Source: Streptomyces lacrimifluminis (lineage in GTDB: Bacteria; Actinomycetota; Actinomycetes; Streptomycetales; Streptomycetaceae). From it: a DNA stretch of 64,000 bases. The DNA lies in assembly GCF_014646095.1 (NCBI RefSeq), contig NZ_BMMU01000027.1:19051-83050 (forward strand). The letters run 5' to 3'. Shown here piece after piece: positions 25,422-34,796 of the stretch. Positions within the stretch are counted from its first letter, which is position 1; the number at the start of each line of letters is the position of its first letter. The notes below the pieces were generated by a model that did no database searches, was not told where the DNA came from, and saw nothing but the letters and a program-made list of their open reading frames with translations. The translations under genes were made by a program, and so were the position numbers.

Positions 25422-26960
25422 TCAGTCCCGTTTGCAGATGCGATCCAGGAGGTTCGCGGTGGCCCGCTGGACCCGGGCATCCACGTGACCGGGGCGGTCC
25501 AGGGACGGCGACCACGCGAACGTACCGGACGCGAAGACCAGAGCCCCGGAGGGGGACCGGTAGAGGGAGGTCTCCTGGTGGCGGAGGGCGCCTTCGCTGT
25601 CGGCGTACGGGGAGTGGGCGAGGAGGATGCGGTCGTCGTGCTCGGGGAGCTGGGTGCGCGGGAAGTAGCGGTCGGCCTCACCGGCCACCATGCCGTCGAT
25701 CTCGTCACCGTCGTGGGCGCCGGTCGCCTCCCAGATCCAGTGGTCGGCGTTGCGGACGACCAGGGGGGTGGGCTCGGGGACCCGGCCCGCGTACTGGATG
25801 CCGATCAACTGCTGCTCGGGGCGGTCGACTTCGCGCCACAGGGCCGGTTTTCCCGGGCCGCGGCGCTTTCGGCAGGTGAGGAGGCGGTCGGGGACGCCGG
25901 ACGGGGACGGGGCCAGCTCGACCTGCCAGTACATGGTGTTGGCGGAGAGGAAGACGAGGGACGTGCCGCTCTCCCGGGCGAGCTCGGTGGTGCGACGCAT
26001 CGCCGTGGACCAGTACTCGTCGTGGCCCGGGAAGACCAGGCCCCGGTAGCGGGTGGGGTCGACGCGGCCGGCGTGCAGGTCGCGGGCGTCGGCGTAGGCG
26101 AGGTCGTAGCCGTAGCGCTCGGCGAAGCGGATGAAGTCGTAGGCGTGGCCCACGTGGAGGGGGAGCCCTGCCCCGGCGTACGGGCGGTCGAAGGAGACGG
26201 TGGTCGCGGCGTCGGACTCGCCGAGGAGCCGGCCCTGCTCGTCCCACGCGTGATAGAGGCTGGCACCGGTACGGCCGTCCTCCGGGTAGAGGTTGTACGC
26301 CTGCCAGGTGATGTCCGGCAGGAGGAGCAGCAGGTCCGCCGGGTGGTTGTCGCGGACGGTGAAGGGGATGTGGGAGCGGTAGCCGTCGGCGGTGGTGAGG
26401 ACGGCGACGTACGCCCCCACGTTCCAGTACGACGGGATCTGCAGGCGCCAGGAGAGCCACCAGTGGTGGCAGGAGACGGTGCGGTCGGCGGTGAGCGGTG
26501 GGGGCTGGACGATGCCGGAGAGGCGGGGGCTGGTGGTGATCTTCGCCGCGCCGTCACCGCCGTAGTGGCCGATGCGATAGATGTCCACGGCGAACTCCTG
26601 CGGCGGGTCGACCGTGATGTGGAAGTCGACGGCCTCGCCGGGGGAGGCGGGACCGGTGGAGACGAACCCCTTGATCTGCCGGTGCACGTCGTCGGCGGCG
26701 CGGGGGCCGCCGGTGGCGGGGCGGGAGGTGCGGGAGGTGCGGGGGGCGGGGATTCTGGAGTCCCTCTGGCGTGTGGTGGAGGTGGAGGCGGCGGTGGGGG
26801 GCGGGTCTAAGGGGTCCACGTACCAGGGGACCACGTGGCCGGTGTCGTCGAAGTAGGTCTCGCTGCCTCGGAGCCAGGGGACGGGGCCCAGACCGAAGGG
26901 GTCCGTGACGGCGTGCGCGAGTGCTCCCGACTCCCAGCGGCGGATCGGCTGCGGTCCCAT
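25422..26960 (-). CDS. N,N-dimethylformamidase beta-subunit-like protein
   Basis: 512 residues resembling the large-subunit C-terminal domain of N,N-dimethylformamidase: IYRIGHYGGDGA, PSYWNVGAYVAVLTT, LLLLPDITWQAYNLYPEDGRTGASLY, and GLVFPGHDEYWSTAMR (glutamine-amidotransferase-like fold). Starts at ATG 26960 with AGGGAAGGA upstream; ATG 27017 is an alternative without one. A low-complexity Ser/Thr/Arg linker lies near residues 55-85. No signal peptide seen. True substrate is unknown; it follows purC upstream on the same strand in this core region. Confidence 0.75.
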   Translation of the reverse strand: MGPQPIRRWESGALAHAVTDPFGLGPVPWLRGSETYFDDTGHVVPWYVDPLDPPPTAASTSTTRQRDSRIPAPRTSRTSRPATGGPRAADDVHRQIKGFVSTGPASPGEAVDFHITVDPPQEFAVDIYRIGHYGGDGAAKITTSPRLSGIVQPPPLTADRTVSCHHWWLSWRLQIPSYWNVGAYVAVLTTADGYRSHIPFTVRDNHPADLLLLLPDITWQAYNLYPEDGRTGASLYHAWDEQGRLLGESDAATTVSFDRPYAGAGLPLHVGHAYDFIRFAERYGYDLAYADARDLHAGRVDPTRYRGLVFPGHDEYWSTAMRRTTELARESGTSLVFLSANTMYWQVELAPSPSGVPDRLLTCRKRRGPGKPALWREVDRPEQQLIGIQYAGRVPEPTPLVVRNADHWIWEATGAHDGDEIDGMVAGEADRYFPRTQLPEHDDRILLAHSPYADSEGALRHQETSLYRSPSGALVFASGTFAWSPSLDRPGHVDARVQRATANLLDRICKRD

Positions 26961-27230
26961 GACGGCGTCCTTCCCTGGCTCCCCCGGCAGCTGTCTTATG
27001 TCCCGTGCGATTGCCATGTGCGCGATCGGTCCCAGCACATCACATTACGCACGCGCTCCGTCACCATTCGTCGCGAATTGAGCAGAAGCGGAAGAGGGGG
27101 TTCCGGCTGGTTTTTCACCCCCGCCGCCCCTGCCCGTCCCCCATCCTGAACCTGGGGACTGCGCCCCCAGACCCCCGCTTCGGCCTGAACGGCCTCGTCC
27201 TCAAACGCCGGACGGGCTGGAGGGTGCCTG

Positions 27231-29066
27231 TCACACCAGGCGTACGGGTTTCTCCGGGCGGACACCTGTCGTGCGGAGCCATGCGTCCAGGGGGGCGGGG
27301 TCGCCCGTTTCTATGAGGGTCAGGACCTTGGGGCCCAGGTCGGCCGCCCGTTCGCCGTTCAGGAGGAGCGAGGGGCCGTCGAGCCAGTCCAGGCCGGGCA
27401 TCGCGCCCGCCGTGTCCATCGCCGCGCAGCACACCATCGCGGTGACGTGATCGGCGAGCAGTTCGCGGCCCGTGCGCGGAGGCTGCAACGGGAACAGGGG
27501 CAGCGAGCCCTCGTCCCAGAGCGCCGTGTCCGGGCCCTGGCCGGTCAGCCCTGCCGGGGCCTGCTGTCCACCCACCGGCGCCGCCGCCTCCTCGCGGGCG
27601 ACCTCCGCGCTGAGCCCGGCGGCGAGAGCCTCACCACGCTCGCTTCCCACGCGCTCGTCGTCTCCGTCCCCGTCTTCGTACTCGTCGTTCGCTGTCTCCT
27701 CCGCTGTCCCCGCCGTCGTCTCTGTCTCCGCATCCGTTACGGAGGGCTGGGGCGTCGTCAGGTGGTTCATCACGCGGGACAGGGTGGGGGCGTCGGGGTC
27801 CTGGGGTGCGGCTGCGGGGGTGCGGTGGACTCCGCTGGCGTCCAGGGCGTCCAGGACCCGGTGGAGGCGTGCAGCGTCCATACGCCACTTACGGTCGACC
27901 ACTTCCTCCGGGTACTCCTGCCAGTCCACCGGCGCCCAGTCCGGGCCGGTCTCGGCGGGGCCCCCGTGGAAGAGGCGGGCGGCCAGCAGTGAGGCCGCCT
28001 CGTCGACCAGGCCTGGCTCTTCGAGGAGGTCACAGGCCGGGCGTTCGCCCAGACGTGTCGTGAAGCCCTCGGCCAGCCGGTCCCGGCGGGACAGTTCCGT
28101 GAGCGCCGCGACCACTCCCGCGTCCAGCCGCGCCGGCCAGCGGCCCATCCGCCAGGCGGGGAGCGCGACCCGGGTCAGCAGCCGGTCCCAGCCCGCGTAC
28201 GCCAGGCCGACCTGCTCCTGGGCGACGATCCGCAGCCCGTAATCCACAGCCTGTGCACGCTCGGCGGCAGCCGCCGCGACCCCGCGCTCCATCTCGGCCG
28301 CGTGCACCCGGCAGCTGCGCAGCAGCAGCCTCGCCACCCAGCCGACACCCGCGAGCGGCACCCGGGACACCGGGTCACGCCGCTGGGCCGAGGCCACGGC
28401 CACCGCCGCGTCCAGGCCCCGTACGAAGCGCCGAGCGGCAGCGATGTCCGGGTGCGCCGACGGTCCCGTACCCGCGACGACCGGGGCGAGGACCGCGCGC
28501 AGCTCGCCGACACGCATCCACCACAGGAACGGCGAGCCGATCACCAGCACGGGCGACGCCGTGGCCGCCGCACGCCGGCGCTGTCCCTGGAAGGCGGGGC
28601 GCAGACCTCGTACGCCCGATATCTCGTCCCGGCCCTCCGGTGCGGGCGGGGCGTTGGCGGGGTGGGTGCGGTCCTCCAGCCAGCTGTCGCAGTCCGGGGT
28701 GAGCGCTATCGCGGAGGGGGCGGGGACGCCCAGGCGGTCGGCCAGGTCACGCACCAGGTGATAGAGGTCCAGCGCCGACTCCTCGGCGATCGGGACCGTG
28801 GGGCTCATGGCCGGGCGGGCACGGGCGACGACCAGGGCGACGACGGCCGCGGCAAGCAGGACGACCAGCGCGGCGACGCTCGTGATCCAGCGGGCGAGGT
28901 GCCAGCCGCCGCCCACGAGATGGTCGGTGGAGCCGCCGGCCAGCAGCACGACGGCGGCGGCCGCGGGCAGCAGGGCGACGGCCAGGGCCCTGCCGCGGAT
29001 GCGCAGCACGGCGAGGGCCCGGGAACGCGCGACCTGCGCGCCCGCCTCCACACCCATACCGGTCAC
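27231..29066 (-). CDS. Membrane protein with a degenerate M48-peptidase-like region
   Basis: 611 residues with two N-terminal hydrophobic segments (ALAVALLPAAAAVVLLAG; ITSVAALVVLLAAAVVALVVA) followed by a large soluble part. PVLVIGSPFLWWMRVGELRAVLAPVVAGTG looks like the strand and helix that carry HExxH in M48 peptidases, but the HExxH is replaced by PVVAG, so catalysis is not expected. A D/E-rich linker runs near residues 470-510. GTG 29066 with AGGGGGTGG upstream is chosen over the ATG nine bases inside. Streptomycete core gene, function unknown. Confidence 0.7.
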   Translation of the reverse strand: MTGMGVEAGAQVARSRALAVLRIRGRALAVALLPAAAAVVLLAGGSTDHLVGGGWHLARWITSVAALVVLLAAAVVALVVARARPAMSPTVPIAEESALDLYHLVRDLADRLGVPAPSAIALTPDCDSWLEDRTHPANAPPAPEGRDEISGVRGLRPAFQGQRRRAAATASPVLVIGSPFLWWMRVGELRAVLAPVVAGTGPSAHPDIAAARRFVRGLDAAVAVASAQRRDPVSRVPLAGVGWVARLLLRSCRVHAAEMERGVAAAAAERAQAVDYGLRIVAQEQVGLAYAGWDRLLTRVALPAWRMGRWPARLDAGVVAALTELSRRDRLAEGFTTRLGERPACDLLEEPGLVDEAASLLAARLFHGGPAETGPDWAPVDWQEYPEEVVDRKWRMDAARLHRVLDALDASGVHRTPAAAPQDPDAPTLSRVMNHLTTPQPSVTDAETETTAGTAEETANDEYEDGDGDDERVGSERGEALAAGLSAEVAREEAAAPVGGQQAPAGLTGQGPDTALWDEGSLPLFPLQPPRTGRELLADHVTAMVCCAAMDTAGAMPGLDWLDGPSLLLNGERAADLGPKVLTLIETGDPAPLDAWLRTTGVRPEKPVRLV

Positions 29067-29354
29067 GACCGGATGCCACCCCCTACCTTTTCCGCTCTCA
29101 CCCTGACGTTGCTCACTCCCCCACTGTGGCACCCGGCACTGACATCGCAATGCCGGTGGGCCAAGTGCCGGAACGCTTGCGCCGCACCATAGTTGGGGGC
29201 CCGGTCCTCGTCAGCCGGATGGGGGATCGGTCACCCGATGGAATGGCTTTGGGGAGAGGTGGATGACACACAGCGACGACGGCAGGGCGGTTGAGAGGGT
29301 CCAGAAGCCTGCGGTCGCGTCCTGAGGACCGCGTCCCGAAGACCGCCACAACGA
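29067..29354. other. Intergenic between the M48-like gene and purD, no gene seen
   Basis: About 290 bases with a GC-rich promoter-like stretch for the minus-strand gene at 29066. No open frame with a ribosome site was found. Confidence 0.5.
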
Positions 29355-29396
29355 CTCTCGGGCCCCGCATCCTTAGACGGCTGCGGGGCCCGAGAG
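29355..29396 (-). terminator. Terminator downstream of purD
   Basis: Perfect 15-bp stem CTCTCGGGCCCCGCA/TGCGGGGCCCGAGAG with a 12-base loop, 24 bases past the purD stop. Confidence 0.8.
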
Positions 29397-29420
29397 GTTC
29401 ATCGACATGTACCGGTACTC

Positions 29421-30674
<1,254 letters not shown>

Positions 30675-30781
30675 GGGGCCAGCTTAGTGGTCGGGGTGGG
30701 GAGTCCCTGCCGGTGCCGGTGCGGGCCTCGCCCGACGGGACACCGGCCGGGTGGGACACGAGCCCCGTCTACTCCTTCCAC

Positions 30782-33112
30782 CTACTCGTTCGAGACCTCT
30801 TCCACCACCGTCGCCCCCAGCTCACGCACGATCAGTTCGTGGCCGGAGAGGGCTGACTCGTCGAGGTCGGGGTCGTCGTCCTCGGCGGTGTCGTCCTCGG
30901 GTGCGATGGGCGGGGGTTCCGGGGCCGAGGGCTGCGGTACCGGGGCGGAGGCCTGAGGGCGGGGGGCACCCGGTGTCGACGCGGGCGCGGCCGAGGGAGC
31001 TGGTGCCGGGGGCGCGGCCTGCTGGCGAGGAGCCGGCGACGACCCACCGCCTCCGTAGCCACCTCCAGCTCCGCCTCCGCCTCCGTAACCGCCGGAGGGG
31101 CCGCCCCCGCCGTAGCCACCGGCCGCCGGGGCCGCCGCGCCGCCACCCGTCGGGTCGACGACCGCCTCGATCCTCCACTGGACGTTGAACTGTTCCGCCA
31201 GCGCCTGCTTCAGCACTTCCTCGCTGCCGCTGCTGGAGAAGTTGTCCCGCGCGCCCGCGTTCATGAAGCCCAGCTGGAGCGTGGTGCCGTCGAAGCCGCT
31301 GACCTGGGCGTTCTGGCTGAGCAGGATCCAGGTGAACCGGCGGCGGTTCTTCACCGACTCCAGGATGTTCGGCCAGAGCATGCGGGGGTCGAGGCCGCCG
31401 GGCACGGGGGCGCCGGCCTGCGCAGCGGGGGCCTGGGCCGGTGCCTGGGCCGGTGCCTGGGACTGGGGCTGGGCGGGGGCCTGGGAGTAGGCCGCTGCTG
31501 GAGCGGGTGAGGCGGGCGCCGGGCCGGGGCCGGCTGCCGGGGACTGTCCGCCGCCCGCAGGTGTGGCCGTGGGCCAGCCACCGGGACGCCGGCCACTGCC
31601 CGCGCTCGTCGCGGTGGGCCAGGCGCCGGGGGCAGCCGGGGCGGGAGCCGCCGGTGCCGGGGGCGGCGTCGGTGCCACCGGCGGCTGGGACTGGACCGGA
31701 GGCTGGGACTGGGACTGGGGCTGGGGCTGCGGGTACGGGGTGGGTACGCCGGCCGTGTCCGCCGTACCGGCCGGGTCGGGCATGCCCGGCGCATCCCCGC
31801 GCACAGCCGCCCGCGCCGCTGCGACGCCGCCCGCCGGAACCGACGCGCCCACGGGACCGCCGGACACCCCGCCGTCGTGCGCACCGGGTCCCGGGACGTA
31901 CCCCATGGCGATTCCGGCGCCGCCCATGCCCACGGCGGGGCCGCCGGAGAAGTTGACGCCGCGCTCCAGCTTGTCGAGCCGGGCCATGAAGGAGCGCTCG
32001 TCGCCGTACGCGGCGGGGAGCAGCACGCGCGCGCAGATGAGTTCCAGCTGGAGCCGGGGCGAGGTCGCGCCCCGCATCTCCGTGAGCCCGTCGTTGACGA
32101 GGTCGGCGGCACGGCTGAGTTCGGCGGCGCCGAAGACGCCGGCCTGGGCCTGCATACGCTCGACCACGTCCACAGGAGCGTCGATGAGCCCCTTCTCCGC
32201 CGCGTCCGGCACTGCGGCGAGGATCACCAGGTCGCGCAGCCGTTCGAGCAGGTCGGCGACGAAGCGGCGTGGGTCGTTGCCGCCCTCGATGATCCGGTCC
32301 ACGACCTCGAAGGCCGCCGCTCCGTCCCCGGAGGCGAACGCCTCGACCACGGAGTCGAGCAACGAGGCGTCCGTGTAACCGAGCAGGGAGGTGGCCATGG
32401 CGTACGTCACACCATCGGCACCGGCGCCGGCCAGCAGCTGGTCCATGACGGACATCGAGTCTCGTACGGAACCCGCGCCGGACCGGACGACCAGCGGGAA
32501 CACACCGTCGGCGACCGCGATGTTCTCCTGTCCGCAGACCTCGGCGAGGTACTCGCGCAGCGTGCCGGGCGGGACCAGCCGGAAGGGGTAGTGGTGGGTC
32601 CGGGAGCGGATCGTCCCGATGACCTTCTCGGGCTCCGTGGTCGCGAAGATGAACTTGAGGTGCTCCGGCGGCTCTTCGACGACCTTGAGCAGCGCGTTGA
32701 AACCGGCCGGCGTGACCATGTGGGCCTCGTCGATGATGTAGATCTTGTAGCGGCTGCTCGCCGGCCCGAAGAAGGCCTTTTCCCGCAGGTCACGGGCGTC
32801 GTCCACACCACCGTGCGACGCCGCGTCGATCTCGATGACGTCGATCGATCCCGGCCCGTTGCGCGCCAGGTCCTGACAGGACTGGCACTCGCCACAGGGT
32901 GTCGGCGTCGGCCCCTTCTCGCAGTTGAGACAGCGCGCCAGGATGCGCGCGCTGGTCGTCTTGCCGCAACCGCGCGGCCCGCTGAACAGGTACGCGTGAT
33001 TGACCCGGTTGTTCCGCAGCGCCTGCTGCAGCGGGTCGGTTACATGCTCCTGCCCGATGACCTCGGCGAACGACTCCGGGCGATAGCGGCGGTACAGCGC
33101 AAGGGACGACAC
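30782..33112 (-). CDS. dnaX: DNA polymerase III gamma/tau subunit
   Basis: Clamp-loader ATPase and polymerase organiser. 776 residues. N-terminal AAA+ module: LFSGPRGCGKTTSARILARCLN (Walker A), the zinc module C..C..C..C (CLNCEKGPTPTPCGECQSC), KIYIIDEAHMVT (Walker B DEAH), sensor IFATTEPEKV and SRTHHYPFR. Domain III follows, then a long Pro/Ala/Gln/Gly-rich linker (about residues 430-620) and the tau-type C-terminal beta-binding region. Start GTG 33112 (SSLALYRRYRPESF) fits the family; no clear ribosome site is visible. Gly-rich repeats near residues 690-720 could allow slippage, but I see no A-tract like that used for gamma in E. coli. Confidence 0.96.
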   Translation of the reverse strand: MSSLALYRRYRPESFAEVIGQEHVTDPLQQALRNNRVNHAYLFSGPRGCGKTTSARILARCLNCEKGPTPTPCGECQSCQDLARNGPGSIDVIEIDAASHGGVDDARDLREKAFFGPASSRYKIYIIDEAHMVTPAGFNALLKVVEEPPEHLKFIFATTEPEKVIGTIRSRTHHYPFRLVPPGTLREYLAEVCGQENIAVADGVFPLVVRSGAGSVRDSMSVMDQLLAGAGADGVTYAMATSLLGYTDASLLDSVVEAFASGDGAAAFEVVDRIIEGGNDPRRFVADLLERLRDLVILAAVPDAAEKGLIDAPVDVVERMQAQAGVFGAAELSRAADLVNDGLTEMRGATSPRLQLELICARVLLPAAYGDERSFMARLDKLERGVNFSGGPAVGMGGAGIAMGYVPGPGAHDGGVSGGPVGASVPAGGVAAARAAVRGDAPGMPDPAGTADTAGVPTPYPQPQPQSQSQPPVQSQPPVAPTPPPAPAAPAPAAPGAWPTATSAGSGRRPGGWPTATPAGGGQSPAAGPGPAPASPAPAAAYSQAPAQPQSQAPAQAPAQAPAAQAGAPVPGGLDPRMLWPNILESVKNRRRFTWILLSQNAQVSGFDGTTLQLGFMNAGARDNFSSSGSEEVLKQALAEQFNVQWRIEAVVDPTGGGAAAPAAGGYGGGGPSGGYGGGGGAGGGYGGGGSSPAPRQQAAPPAPAPSAAPASTPGAPRPQASAPVPQPSAPEPPPIAPEDDTAEDDDPDLDESALSGHELIVRELGATVVEEVSNE

Positions 33113-33211
33113 GCATACGACGATATCGGGCCCCACTGACAGTCGACCCCGCCCGCCCGGCTCCCCTCGTACGGGACGCCGCTCCGGCCAGTCCCGCCAG
33201 GGCACACAAAG

Positions 33212-33298
33212 ACCCCCCACGCACCCGCCAGAGCCAACCTACCCTTGCTGCCTTCCGGCCCTGGGGGAGTTCAGTCAGATAGCGCCGCGTGAGGGGCT
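33212..33298 (-). ncRNA. ffs: Signal recognition particle RNA (small bacterial type)
   Basis: On the minus strand the conserved apical loop GGGCCGGAAGGCAGCAAGGG is present, flanked by complementary arms CCCCTCACGC and GCGTGGGGGG that close the hairpin. Ends in GTCTTTGT. It binds Ffh for co-translational membrane targeting. Lies just upstream of dnaX, between it and tRNA-Ser. Ends are estimated from the pairing. Confidence 0.9.
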
Positions 33299-33374
33299 GA
33301 GGCCCAGCGTACCTGATCGCAGGGGGCCCGAACGAGTTCGCAAGCACCACCCACGGTCATGTAATGTTCGCGTC

Positions 33375-33462
33375 GGAGGATTCGCCTAGTGGCCTAGGGC
33401 GCACGCTTGGAAAGCGTGTTGGGGGCAACCCCTCACGAGTTCGAATCTCGTATCCTCCGCCA
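33375..33462 (+). tRNA. tRNA-Ser (anticodon GGA), AICE integration target
   Basis: Acceptor GGAGGAT/ATCCTCC, anticodon stem CACGC/GCGTG with loop TTGGAAA (anticodon GGA), long class II variable arm (TTGGGGGCAACCCCTC), T loop TTCGAAT, CCA at 33460-33462. Its 3' part from 33407 is the left copy of the 88-base att repeat. Confidence 0.96.
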
Positions 33463-33494
33463 GTGCCTCACCGGGCACGATGTCGAAGGGCCCC
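33407..33494 (+). repeat. attL: left 88-bp direct repeat of the AICE
   Basis: Runs from the anticodon loop of tRNA-Ser to the first arm of its terminator (TTGGAAAGCGTGTTGGGGGC ... TGTCGAAGGGCCCC) and is identical, base for base, to 46566-46653. The crossover used by the integrase lies somewhere within it. Confidence 0.95.
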
Positions 33495-33516
33495 ACCGTT
33501 CGCGGTGGGGCCCTTC
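33485..33516 (+). terminator. tRNA-Ser terminator rebuilt by the element
   Basis: Stem GAAGGGCCCCACC/GGTGGGGCCCTTC with loop GTTCGC, tail TTCG. The 5' arm is mostly in the att repeat, the rest comes from the element. Confidence 0.85.
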
Positions 33517-33524
33517 TTCGTTGT

Positions 33525-33544
33525 CCGTCTCAGTTTCCGTCTCA
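33525..33544 (+). repeat. 20-bp direct repeat, left inner end of AICE
   Basis: CCGTCTCAGTTTCCGTCTCA, identical to 46429-46448 near the right inner end. It contains an internal repeat CCGTCTCA. Candidate arm-type binding site for the integrase or excisionase. Confidence 0.6.
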
Positions 33545-33549
33545 GTTGC

Positions 33550-34626
33550 TCACGGAGCAGGAGGTTGCCCGGCAACGTACGGGTCGGAGGCGAACGCCGA
33601 CACATACGACAGGGCTCCGCCCACCAGCTCGGGGATGGCATCCAACGCCGTGTCGAGGAAGTGCTCAATCGCCACTGCCGGGGACCCCGGATTATCGACG
33701 TCGATCATCGCTGCCCACGACTCCGGCTCGTAACGAGCGAAAGTAGAGAGTGCCAACAGTGCCGCCCACCACGCCACCATGGCTTGGACGGGCTGTGCCA
33801 TACCCGCGTGGGCCGGCAGCACCCACCAACCGCCGCGATACTGCTCAGCGTGCCGAACCCACTGGGCAGGATCAACCTGCCTTGATTGATGAGTCCTGGA
33901 TCTCTGCCACAGCAACATCATCCGCAGTTCGCCGCCGACCCAGTCGATGGCGGGCAACGCCCTGTTGTGTGTGGACGTGCCGCCTTGCCATCCGGCGAGC
34001 GTGGGGTAGTGGGACAACCACTTGGCCACCGCGCTTGAGTCCTCCCGCTGCCTGAAGACGGTCATTGGGACTCCGTGCAGATAGGCCACCTCCCACGCAC
34101 CACTCGTGCCCTGAGCCTCGTAGCGGAGGGCAGGGAAGTCACTCGGCACCGCCGAGGGCGGGTGTTCACTGGCAGTCTCGGGAACCAAAGGCCAGATCTC
34201 AGCAAGCGTCAACTTGGTCTTCGCTGGCCACATAGGCGAGCCCATGGCCCGAGCCACGCTCTGGGGCGTGCCAGCCTTATTGACCTCGACCTCTGCCGCC
34301 CACAGGTCTGCCTGATCACGGGTGTTGAGGACCCTCATGCCGTGACCCGAAGGACGGTACTCGTCATCGGTCAGGTGCCCAGAGGCCGCCGCAATCGCTC
34401 GACCCGCTTGCGAGAGCGCGTAGAACGCAAAGACCGGCTTCGTCTCGTACCCAGCGCTTTCAGCGCTGCTCAAGAACTGCTCTGCCTGCTCCAGCGCTGC
34501 CTGGAACGTCCGCAAGCGCTGCGCATTCTGTCCTGCCATACCCGGTGGCGCAGCGCGCATGCGTCGCAATCCCCGCAGTGCCTCTCGGCGGCGCAAGGAC
34601 TCACCGTTCAATGACGACCCCACCAT
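33550..34626 (-). CDS. YaaC-like protein (AICE cargo)
   Basis: 358 residues. YETKPVFAFYALSQAGRAIAAA after a run of helical residues, then GHGMRV, matches the YaaC family (named after a Bacillus gene of unknown function); the remainder is helical with conserved Trp-rich segments (WWVLPAHAGMAQPVQAMVAWWAALLALSTFARYEPESW). ATG 34626 follows GGAGG; the longer frame from 34797 starts inside the integrase terminator. Lies between attL and the integrase, a usual cargo slot. GC is lower than that of the backbone. A defence role is only inferred from position. Confidence 0.65.
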   Translation of the reverse strand: MVGSSLNGESLRRREALRGLRRMRAAPPGMAGQNAQRLRTFQAALEQAEQFLSSAESAGYETKPVFAFYALSQAGRAIAAASGHLTDDEYRPSGHGMRVLNTRDQADLWAAEVEVNKAGTPQSVARAMGSPMWPAKTKLTLAEIWPLVPETASEHPPSAVPSDFPALRYEAQGTSGAWEVAYLHGVPMTVFRQREDSSAVAKWLSHYPTLAGWQGGTSTHNRALPAIDWVGGELRMMLLWQRSRTHQSRQVDPAQWVRHAEQYRGGWWVLPAHAGMAQPVQAMVAWWAALLALSTFARYEPESWAAMIDVDNPGSPAVAIEHFLDTALDAIPELVGGALSYVSAFASDPYVAGQPPAP

Positions 34627-34755
34627 CCCACCTCCACCCGAGGAGAAGAGGATGAACGGGGACCAAACGGCTGTAGCGGCGGACATGGTGAAGCAACATG
34701 CCAGACAAGATAGAGAGTGATAGGTCACAAGGTCTTGGAATTTCCCAGACCAAAG

Positions 34756-34790
34756 CGGAAGCCCAGACCGACTAGCGGTCTGGGCTTCCG
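34756..34790 (-). terminator. Terminator of the integrase operon
   Basis: Perfect 15-bp stem CGGAAGCCCAGACCG/CGGTCTGGGCTTCCG with loop ACTAG, beginning seven bases past the integrase stop. Confidence 0.85.
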
Positions 34791-34796
34791 TGATCA

